A stretch of 64,000 nucleotides of DNA from Prinia subflava (lineage: Eukaryota > Chordata > Aves > Passeriformes > Cisticolidae). A model generated the notes under the pieces. That model was given only the letters and a program-made list of their open reading frames with translations, was not told the origin of the DNA and made no database searches. Location of the stretch: NCBI RefSeq assembly GCF_021018805.1, contig NC_086256.1, positions 11,536,032 through 11,600,031 on the forward strand, written 5' to 3'. This document shows, one piece after another, positions 25,061 to 37,000 of this stretch (positions within the stretch are counted from its first letter, which is position 1; every line of letters begins with the position of its first letter). The translations under genes were made by a program, and so were the position numbers.

Positions 25061-28000
25061 TAGTGAGGTTTTCCTTAGCTTCCTACAAGTTACCTGCTGC
25101 TAATGGCTGATAATTACTTCTTTGTGCAATGTGGATTTCCAACCCCCCTCCCCGATCAGACATCCTGTCATCTGTATATAACACACACACAAACCCATAT
25201 GTATTTTCCCCTGTCTGTGCTGAAGCCAGACGTTTTTCTATATATTTGAAAATTGCAGGACACGGAGCATGCTAATGCTTTAAATACACAGTTAGAATGT
25301 GAATGGTTTAACAAGAGATGCAGCCAAAACTGGTTTTCTGTTGAGGCTCAAAGCTTGAGCGAGTGATTTTTAAAAATTGGTGAGTGTCTTCTGCAAAAAT
25401 ACACCGTTAGTTGCTGTGATCAGTTAAGTACTATAGTAAGGGCACAGATGCATAGAAATGATATCCTATTTTATAAGTTCAAATGTGTGTAAATACCAAT
25501 TACTGTATAAACTATAGATAACAACTGATCAAATCCTGAATTGGAGCTATTTATGTTTACTACTAATACCAACCATGACCCTCAAGTTTATTCACACAAA
25601 AATTAGGAAAAGCAAAATGACCAGAAACCATCCTCAAAGACATGTATTGTTGGATGCAGCAGTCTCACGAAGAGGTGAGATGATGACTTATGTATCACTT
25701 TGTCAAGGAAATGTGTCAGAAGAGGGCCTGGCAGCCTTTCTTTCACACAATGCTCAAGAGTACGATGAGTAAAGAATTAATACTGTAGAGAGGGGTCTTC
25801 TAATAGCTTGGAATCTGTGATCAATAAAATCAGGAAGCATCTATGAATTTTGGGGTTGTGGGTTTTTTTTCCCTGATGCTGGTCAAGATGATATTTGAGT
25901 ATTTCTCGTGATTTTTAAAAATCCTCTTTCCATTGCTTGTGTAAGTGTTGACAAGAATATGGATGAGACACTTGTGGGTGCAGTGGTCTTTAGGAAAAGA
26001 TACATTTTAGTGATGTTAGACTACAAAGAATATGTAAATTTTGGGGCTCTCTATCTCTCACATTGCTCTGTGTATACTTGCCTGTGACATTTCTAAAAAA
26101 ATGTAGAGTGTGTTTTTTTGCTATTTTCAGGTTTTATTTCAGTGCAAACAGACAACTATAAAGGCAGCCATGAGCTTCCTTTCCAAGTAATTTTTATGAC
26201 ATTGGCAAACCACAATAATTTGATTTTTTTCAGGCCTTGCTTTTATGCATTGGTTTGCAGTAGAGAGTCTGAACATCAAGGAATGTGTTTCTCTGTGCAA
26301 AGTAAAAGACAAAGTAAATGTGCTTGGTTTTCCCTGGGATCTATCATTATAGTCTGTATTTCTGATCTTACATTTCAGAGTCTGTTGAATGGATTAATGT
26401 GTTACAAACCCGATGACCCAATTGAATATTTGGAAAGCTGTTTGCAGAAGGTAAAAGAGCTTGGAGGGCCAGAAAAGGTAAAATGGGACACTTTTGTCAG
26501 CCCAGAAAAGAAGACTCTGCCTCCACTCAATGGAGGACAGTCCCGGAGGTCTTTTTTCAGGAATGGTAATGTATTAAATTTTAAAATAATTCTATTTCTT
26601 CAACCATGTGTGGTTTTACATCCACTACTGAATTATTTTATACATACCTCTATAGCAGATTATGCCTCATTCTGATTATCTATAGGCAAAGGAGTCAAGA
26701 ATTCTGTTTCCTTGCTTTTTGGCATTTGTTTTTCTCCTGCCGCAATGGATGCTAGGCAGGAGAGGAAACTGTGATCACTTTCCAGCCAAATGATGGATGT
26801 TTGCTGTGTAAATGTTCAACGCATCAGTGGAGAGATTTCTTGTATCCTACCTGAAACATTTGCAAAAATAGGGGCAGGTCTGACACAGTGAACTTGGTTT
26901 GTGCTTTCAGTTGGTCCTTATGGATGACATACTCACCAACTTCAGTGCAGTTACACTACGTGGTTTTTCTAGTTTACATTGGAGCTGTATTCTAATTTAG
27001 TAAATAAAATCTAAATTCTAAACTCTTAGAAAAAATACATCTCATAAAATCTAAGCAGATGTCATACCAATACCTGTAATTATTTTATTTGTAATGGTAA
27101 CAAAGAGTAATTAGCTCATCTTTCAGTTGCCATAGTTATTTTTCCTTGCCATCCAACATTTCATTAAAATAATCAGCAAGAATACTATCTCTATCTCTGT
27201 GTACAGCATGTATCACTAAAAGAATATTGCTTAATAGTAGAGGTTATCTGCACAATATAAGGCTTTTCTTCTCAGAGGCCTCTGCTGAACTCTGGATGCT
27301 ATAGGCAGATATTCACAGAAAACCTGATAAGCCTGTAAAGAAACACCAGAGAAAACTGACTCTGGATGGTTGTGATTTAATAAATCCGTTAAATAGAGGC
27401 CAAAAAAATTTAATATAGCAACAGAAAACACTATGTAAAATTATGAGATATTTATACCTTATGTATGATACTTATTTAAATCTGTATACAGAACAGATTT
27501 TGAGTTTTCTATTTCCACAATTCCCAGTTTATCTTACTATTTTACAGTGATGCCTGATAACTCTAACTTCCCATACCGACGCTACGACCGACTGCCTCCG
27601 ATCCAACAGTTTTCCATAGAAAGTGACACTGACCTTTCTGAAACTGCTGAGCTAATTGAGGAGTACGACGTGTTTGACCCTGCAAGACCTCGACCAAAAA
27701 TTATCCTTGTCATAGGTATGAAGGCAGTCATTTTGACAAGATTTTATCTCTACTACTTTGCCTTTTGATTTGTACTGCAAATACACTGAATGCTTATATG
27801 AATTTAAATACAATTTTTCCATCTGCCATAGCAAGTGGTATTGGCCAATTAAGAGTGTGAATTGTTAGTGCTGGGGATGGCATCCCAGCTGAAGAATTTT
27901 AGGGGTCACAGTGAGCACCTGCACTCGTGTTCTGTAGGCTGGATGTCTCTTAGCAGCTGGAGAGCTCATGATTTGCTTATAAGCACATCTGCAGGTTTGA

Positions 28001-31000
28001 TTTCATCTTATCTAAACCTGGTTCGTGCATTTCAAGGCAGCAGCACCATATGAATCAAAGTGCTCTTCCAAAGCATGCTCAGGATAGAACTAAAACACTC
28101 AGATGTACTCAAAGCTGATCATAAAAAGAGGTATTTAAAATATTTTGTAAGCCAGCTCAAAAAGGTGACAGGGAAGTGTTGTCCTCTATACTTAGACCCT
28201 TGTCAAATGATTGGTATGTCCAGTGGGAGCAAGAACACAGGGTCACTGGTTCTTTGCATTGGTAAGTTAATCCCCAGGTCCTTTTGGTGAATGAATCCTG
28301 TCCCAGCTTCACAGAGAGCGAGCACTCAGTTCACATTAGTTAATCGTGCTCTCTCCCAGAGCTCTCTCTTGTGAGCTGTCCAGTGTTCTTTCTAAGCAGC
28401 TCATACTTTCCAGCCTCAGACAAGAGTAAGTTTTTAAAAACTAGCTGCAGGTTAAGTGTAAATCAATATTTTTTTCTCTTTGTGAGTTTAAGTTCTTTGC
28501 ACCAGTTTCCTTATCATCTAGATAGTTGTCTTTAGAAATTTTACCACCAGGCCGAATTATCTGAGTCTCTGGATGGCTTAAAGAGTTGCAGCACAGGTGC
28601 CGGGTGATAGAGAATTACATTTTTAGTCTGTAAAGCTTTATTCGTATTAAAGAGAGATACCGCTTCTCTAACAGAGAATATATGTAGTATAGTAAAAGGG
28701 AACAGAAATGTCTTCTCTGTACCACAGAGTGGAATCTCTAGGAACAGCATGTCCTCTAGGCTCTGCATCCAGCAGCTCTCAGAAACGAGATATTGGAATA
28801 GATTGAAAACAGAAGACCAGGCATTTTTTTAAGTATCTGCGGTATGCCAAAGCAATTGCGCAAGGCATTTGAATTTTCTTAATCTTTTGTTTCAAGATTA
28901 CAGTTTTCAACATGCAAGTCTCTCTAAGTATTGCTGAAATGTTAAGATTGCAATTAGATGGAGAAATAACACATACCTTTCTTTCACCTTAATTAATTTG
29001 CTACCCTTCCTTTTCATAAAGGAGAACTGGCTCCTTTTCAGTGACCACAGAAGGCTCTTAATGCATCGAAATCTATGTAGCTCAATTGCAGTAGAGTGAT
29101 GAATGAAGGTTTGATTTAAGTGAGATAAAGAGAGATTGGCTTTCACCTCTGGAACTGAGTGCGGGTGTATTTGAAGTGAAATCCTTGAACACCAGCATGC
29201 AGTGAACAGACCATGGATTTTACAGAGCTTTTCTTTTCTCCCATTTATATAGGGAATGTTGTAAACATTCCACAAAGGCTATTTCAGGTTTATATTCCCA
29301 CTGAGTTTCTCTGAATCTATTACAGTGTGATCTGATAGAAACACAATACAATATGTAGCTTAGCAGCTATTGTCCATTTTTGTACAGTATCAAGACAAAT
29401 TCTCCCAAATTCAACTTTCTATTGAGAAAGCACATAAAAATACATATTGGAAAGAGTAACTGAATAAAAGAGAAAAAAATAATAGAAGTATACTGTTTGT
29501 TTCAAGAGATATTACACACAAAAAATATGTTGCTCATTTTCAAATTGTATAAAATGCCAACCAAAAAGAATCAGTTAAGTAATGTATTTCTGTCTAATTA
29601 GTGATAACTAATCATCCTTGCTCAGCTGGTGCTGGTCCCAGTCACTGTTAGGGACTGAAATGAAGTTAAAGATCTGTCTTCTGCTTCACATATTCGGTGA
29701 ACTTTTCTTTATTAATGCATTAGCCCAAGATCTTTTTAATGCTTCCATAAAGGTTTTTACAACTTCTTTGCTTTATGAAATCTATCATCCTTATAATGAA
29801 GCAGGTAGCTTCAGGGCTAAGGAGAACTCACTTATAAAGGTGGGGGTTTTGTTCTTTTTCTGGGTTTGCAGAAGAAATCTCTGGTGAAAGATAAAGCTAT
29901 AAAGCTACACAGTGAGTATATGACTGGATTTTAGAAAAATCAGATGGAACCAGCCAGGAGCACACACATCTGAATCACTTAAAACATTAGATTTCTAAGG
30001 TATTATAACACTAGTAAATGTGATTGTATTTAAAAATGTGCTTCCTAATATACTTTTAAGAATCAAATTTGTACTGTTAATATAACTTGATTTTAGAGAA
30101 TTTAAAATATTAATTATCTGGTCATTAGCACCTTAGTTGATTATGTTTTTAAGCTGCACTTTCTTAAATATATTACTTAATATTGAAAGAATACACTTTC
30201 CTTTTGAGATCAAAGTGTAAGGGCTAGATCAAATGTGGTGCTGTCAGCAGGCAACTGCCTATTGAGTTGTTAGATCTAGTCCACAGTTAGATTTCAAAGT
30301 CGGAAGTATTTTCAGAAAACTTTATCATTAGATGAATTTATTCTGAATTTACAACAATATATGCAAAATTGAAACAATGAGCAAAATTAGATTAAAAAAA
30401 CTGCTTTAATAACATTTTTTGGGAACACAAATCTTTACTTAAAATCTGTTAGCTAACATAATTTTAAATGCAACAAGTGTTCCCTAGTCTACACATCTTC
30501 TAGAAATATATAAAATAATAATATTTTCCTTGAATAATCTATCTCAGAATAAGTAAAAAGAACAAAAAACAAAAGTGGTGTGATTTTCCTTTCTTGTGAA
30601 CAGTTTGTCGGTGTGAGTTATCAAAGAGTCAGGAATGGACACATAGTTCAGTAAATTATGATCTGCTGTGGGAAGAAATTTTGTCCTATCACTTTTCCCT
30701 TATTTTGTTACCTGAATGTTTCCCCTAAGATTGTAAACAGATAATACCATTTTGAGATTATGTGTTTGGATTGATTTGGATTGTGTGTTTGGGATGTGTT
30801 TGGATTGATAAAAACAAAATGTGTGGGAAGTTTATGAATATTAAACTGAATACTTTATTAGCTATTTTGATTGCAGTTCAGATTGAAAAAAGTGCTGAGC
30901 TACATTTGCTTTGTTTTGTTTTTTGGTTTCTCTTTACTGGCAAAGAAAAGCTCTCCCTAACAGGAGTGTGAAGTCTACCTACTTGTTTCAAACAGGTTTT

Positions 31001-34000
31001 TTTAATGCTTCTACAGACTCATGATTTATCAAGTATCAGTTCTGGTTTTCTGGCACCTTTTGTATCTCTGTTAGAACACGAGCGCTATTTTCTTTGTTTC
31101 CAATTTTTCTAATTTTCTGCATATTACCTATGTTTTGCATTTTTATTGTTGCTGGGTGCAGCATAGTCTGTTTTAAACTTGTAAGGTTCAAACTTGAAAT
31201 GCATTTGTCATGGGGAAGGCTGAGCATGAAAGGGAGCAGGGGGAACTGGAGCAGATGTATTTTATAGACACTTCAGTGGAGAAGATGATTTCTACTGTAT
31301 CAGATGCTTGTGTACCTACAGAACGGGAACATTCTTTATTCTAACAAAGAGGATAGATAACTGAGCTGTCTGTGAAAGAAAGAGTCCAAGCTGAAAAAAC
31401 TGCCCATCTAGATCACCTGGAATTACTGAAATGGAGGAATAACTGTAGAACCCAACACAGTCTGCTGAACGAAGAGAGAAACTTTTTTTTTTTATGACAG
31501 AAATACCAAGTGAAATGAATGAGAGAAAAAGATTTTTCAGTTGTGATCTTACTGTATAAGATGCAGTTTTTCTTTCATTTTTTTACTAGTGTGTTTTGTG
31601 AACATTGTAGCTGTATTATCTAGTTGGATATTACAGAAAAATGCTTGTAGAAACATTATTTAAACTTACTGATAAAACCTTTTTTTTTTTTTTTCCCCTG
31701 GGGGCATAACTAATGTGCAGGCAGGGTATGGGAACACGTTAACAGTATGCACATTGTCACATTGTCTGTGCACGCTCTTGGAATGGCTCCTGCTCTGAGT
31801 TCCAAAGGGCAGGTGCAGCATCAGCGTCCCAGCATCGGGGCACACAGAGCTCCAAGTGACTGCTGGTGACACTGTCACCCTGTGACAGTGACATTGGGGT
31901 GCAGGTTGGAGCCTGGTTACACAGAGAGTGCCCTTAGCATACGTGTACAAATACTGTAAAGCTTATCCTGCAGCCAGAACTGTATTGATTATAAAAATGC
32001 TTTAAAGCTATTTATGGGAATAGTACAGATAATATAAAAAGAGTTACATGATTACTAACAAGAAGCTCAGAGTATTCAGATTTACTTTCATTGCACTGCT
32101 GTATTTTTTAAAGTCAAAGAAAATGTATATTTTTAATAAATCTTAATTCTTTTTCTGTTGAAATAAAATTCAGTGTTCTCTCAAAGAATTCCCCAAACTA
32201 CAGCTACTTAGGATTGGGAATTATTATCAAAACATTTGGTTTGGGTTTGCTTTGTTATACTCTTCAGCACCATACATTTTTCTATACATTACCATTTATT
32301 TCTATGAAAGCAATTCCCTGGTTTTACATATTGGATTCCAGATTCTCTGCTCATAGCATAGCCTTTTAGTTCAGACATGGTGTGATTGTTTTACAGGCAT
32401 TCTTGCTGCTGCTCTCCAGCACACCTTCCCTGCAGCTTTCCCTGCTATGTAAGGTAGCTGTTTTCTGTGGTTTTGATACCCATTCAGCCTGTGCTGTGTA
32501 TATTGAAGGGTCTCTTTATTCTTCAAGTTGTCTAGCAAGCTGAACCTAATTTCTTCACTGTCAGATGCTTCAAGCATCAATACCAAAAGCTGGCATTGCA
32601 TGGTTCAATAAAAGTCCTTATACCAAATCACTATGGAAACATCTCAGATGATTTTTTTTTTTGTGTGTGTTTTAAAATCAGGAAACCTCAGAAGCTCTTG
32701 CAAGCATATTTAGGAGCAGATTTTATTAGTTCCATTTCATGACTAGTTCGCTGATTTAATTGGCTTATTCAACCAGGTATTCTTTCTGACATGAATACAC
32801 TTCAGACTATCTGGCTCTGTCTCTGGATTCAGAGTTTAAGAAGGGAATATTAATTTGTCTGCTTCTCTACTGTGGATCAAGAAAAACTTCATTCCAGGAA
32901 TGGCTTTAGAATGAGGTCAACCTCAAAGAGTACTTATTTTTATTTTGCAAGTGGATTTGTAATCTTCTTTAAAATTTCATTTTACAAACGGTTATGTTTG
33001 TGATCCAGTAGATGAGACACATGGTTGGTAACAGGTCATGCAACTGTGAGATTTACTCTAATAATGCTTGGAAAATTGGTGCCAATAGCAAAGATTTCAC
33101 TTATGACTGGGTACTTCTGATGAAAGGTTAATTTAATGTTTTGCTTATGATTCACACTAGGCGGCCCAGGAAGTGGTAAAGGAACACAGAGTTTGAAAAT
33201 AGCAGAACGTTATGGATTTAACTACATATCCGTTGGTGAATTGTTAAGGAAGAAAATCCACAGCACAAGCAGCAATAGAAAATGGAGCTTAATTGCCAAA
33301 ATAATTACTACTGGAGAACTGGCCCCTCAGGTACAGTGTTTCCTATGTTCATATTTGCTTTCAAGGGTTTATACATCTTGTAGTAATGTGCACCATCAAG
33401 AAAACTTCCTTTATGATAATAAATAACCAACTTATTTTCTCTGTGAAAGGAAACAACCATAACTGAGATAAAGCAGAGATTAATGCAGATCCCTGATGAA
33501 GAGGGGATAGTGATTGATGGATTTCCCAGAGATGTTGCCCAGGCAATCTCCTTTGAGGACCAAGTAAGAGATTGTTTTTATTCTTAAAATAACTTACACA
33601 TCTCTACAACAGTTAAACTTGTTGAACTAATTGGTCAGGTTCTAAGAAGGAGCATTGCTCTTTAAATCTTTGCAAGTTCATAATTACAGGTTGACAAAAG
33701 ATTTATGTTATGTCCTGTTGTCTGAAGACAGGCTATTTTGTAAAAAGGCAATGTGATAATATAACCAAGAATCCAAGCCTCTTGTCTCGTTATGAAAGTC
33801 CTCTCAAGATGAAGAAGAAAAACACGTGAAACCTAATGGTAAATATTTTCTGTATCTTAATGATTTAGAAAGTGGAAAAATATTATATTTCCATATCTAT
33901 TTGTTCAACATAATCTCCATCAAGAGAAACATACTTAATGCAATGTATGTCTTCCCAGTGCTTTTAGTGTCAAGTCTGTTACAGTGCATTGAAAAGATGA

Positions 34001-37000
34001 ATAAAGGAAGAGGTTAAAACTACCCATGCTTTGCAAGTTTTTGTAAACCAGAAAGCATGCTTTTTTTTTAGAAAATAAGGTCATTTTGGTTATTCTAAAC
34101 AACAATTCCAAGGTTTAGTCAGGTAAAACTGTATTCCTGAGTTCTATTGACATGTTGTTTTCATGAGTGTATTTTAAACAAATCTAAAAATACTTGAATT
34201 CAGTGGAAAAACAAACAGCTGATGTCATTTTCTGATCAAGTGCTGCTAACATAACCGTTATGGTCACAAGAAGAGCAGTTTCAGAGCTGAATTCTTAGAG
34301 TGCCTTCATGCAGATTGTTTCAAAGTCTTTCACAATTGCTGGTCTACTTCTGTTTCTGTACTTAAGTGGCATTACCAAGGCAGGAGTAACAAAACAAATC
34401 AGCTAATGAGGCATTTCATTAATGTGTTTTATAAGGTATTATTCTGAGTAAAATTTAGAAAACTGAATTGAGGAAACTAAAGGAAACAGACAAAATAGTT
34501 ATTACAGGAAATAGCAGTGACTGCCAGCTCTATCTGTTTATAATTAAAAAAAGGGAAGATTGACTATTTTAGAAGTCAAACAGCAGAAATGTAGACTTAA
34601 CGATAATTTCCTTGTGTCATTTCTTTTGTCCAGTGTGATAGTGTGACTTAAGCACATGTCTTGGTGGCATAATTTTGTGCTGATGTTTCTCATGAAAGAA
34701 TGGGGGATATGAAACTGGAGGAAGTGACAGGAATTAAGTTATCTTAGGCTCAGATTCTTTTCCTACTAAGAAAAAACAGTTAAATAACACTTGATTATAG
34801 TCACAGAGAGTTCCTTCATTCTCAGTCAATTGGGATTTGTAAATCGTACTCCTCAAGGCCTGATTCTGCCTCAAAGATAGACCACTAAGTCTTAAAAAAA
34901 AAATCCAGGAGCACTTCATATAGAGACACCTTTCAATCTTACCTGTTCTAAAAAATACAGGAAAGAAAGAATCCCAGGCATTTTATAGGAGCACAGGCTG
35001 TCTGTTCAGACTCCCCCATTTTCATCTTTCTTTGCAGTTGAAATGTAATATGAACATATCTGAGGCCATGGAACTAAATGTACAAAAGCTATGCAGATTT
35101 CAACATTCAATCCTATATCAACATCTCCAGTGAGATATATTCAGTGCTTTATCTTGGATTTATGTTTTAAAGAAATAAAATATACTTCTTGTTTCTTTAA
35201 AATTCTCAGTTTAGTAAGCCCTGATGCTGCACGCCTTGGTGGGAAGGTTTTGTGTGAAGCAAAGGGGACTATCAGCAGTCATGGTGCTGATCATCCTCCA
35301 CAGGATGAGGCTCACACTCACCCATGGCATGTCAGGTTATTTACATTAAGCATGCAAACGTTTTCCAGGCACTCAGAGATTCCTCATTAGGAAGTGCAAT
35401 TGAGTTGTGGAGAATTCAGTAATTAACTGTTGCAATAATTTATCTAGGTCTGCAATTAGAGATAGTAGGGGGTTTTCCACAGCTGAGAAATGTTACAGCT
35501 TTTTTTCTAGCACTGTGTAGAAGAACAGAATTGTTCTCATTAACCAGAAGTGGCAAAGTGAGAAATAATTACTTGAAATTTCAGCAAAGGAAGTTTTGAT
35601 TAAATAGTAAGACTATTTTAATCTACTAAGCAATGGAACATCCTTTGAAGAAAATGGTGAAACCCCACAAAATGCAAATTGTACACGTGCCATATTCTGA
35701 CAAAGACATTCCCTGTAGAACACTGAGATCTGTTGATAAGAAGTTCTGAATAAGAATTCATTATTATTGCTATCACTAGCTTTATCATGAGCAAATACTT
35801 ATTCCTACAGATGGTCCCTTAGAGACCATTGCATGCTTATGTACCTGAAAACAGCTGAAAAATTTATGTGATACATATAAATTCTTTACCATTGTTTACA
35901 CAAACAAAAACTCCAAGGATATAGGTAGTAATACCAAAAATGAATTGTGGGGAGTAGTGGAAAAGGAAAAGGACAATTGAGGTGCCTGGTTTCTCTTGAA
36001 AGCACCTGTAAAATTTAACTGTGCTGTGCTTGCAGTCATCTTTAATGTAACAAATAATTTATGCTAAAATAATTCCTTCAGTCTTATGGCTGTTTAGTAA
36101 CAGAGGTGTTATTAAAACTTGACACTGGGCTTTCATAATCTCTTTGTTGTGTTGAAAAATCAAATGGATACATCTATGTCTGAGCCGCAGTTACAGGACC
36201 TGTCCTGAAAAACATTCTACTATAGAGATACATCATGATAACTGCTTGTTAAACTTGGCTTGTAATTGCTCTTGGTACTACCAGCACCACATTTTTATCT
36301 CTTTGACTAATCCAGAGGCCGAACTTTTCTCTGGGAGAAAAATGTTATTTTTAGTAAACTACTCAAAGCAAACCAACTTATGCTAACATTCCCATACATA
36401 GGTATAGCTAAAAGATGATGATTTCTTCCTTATTATGTTGCCAGACTCTCATGTGGACAGTAAGTTCTCAACATGTTGCTAGGCAGAATTGTATTAAAAC
36501 ACGTTGCATCTCAGTGACTAAAGTGCCTAAAATAAAGCAATATATCATTCGCAGCACACACAGTATTTCTCTTTCTTCTCAGATCTAGAAACCAGAATTA
36601 ACAAACACTGCTTCCATGCAGCAATGTCAATCTGGAATAAGTGCATTAGAAGCACTTTACAGATCACAGGAATTTTATATTTGAAAGCTTTTCTCCCCTT
36701 CTTTTCTATTGAGTTTTGTCAATAACACTGTTCCTGTCATCCACATCTTTTGAGCAGCAAAGAAGTTTTTAAGATGGCATCAGTGATGTTTTCAGAGTTT
36801 CAGCAGTGCTTACCAGCCAGCACCACATTGGCCATTCTGGTCACTTCCACCAGCTCCAGCTCTTAATGCTCACTGCAGCCTCCTTGCAGCCTGAAGAACT
36901 CAGCCATGAGCACTGCAGCATTCTTTGGGTTTACCTCATTTTTCTTTGAACTTTTTAACCAAGTTGAAATAAGTCCTGTATTTTTCTCTTTGGAAATTGA

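Noticed and set aside
24077..25110. Long open frames on both strands in the AK5 island
   Set aside because: Same composition effect. The AK5 frame needs only 20 codons here (24615-24674), ending at a clear donor.
26118..26675. A single-exon 185-codon gene covering AK5 exon 2
   Set aside because: The recognisable part is exactly 26379-26565 between a good acceptor and donor. The rest is read-through into introns. It is kept only as a finding about a possible alternative start.
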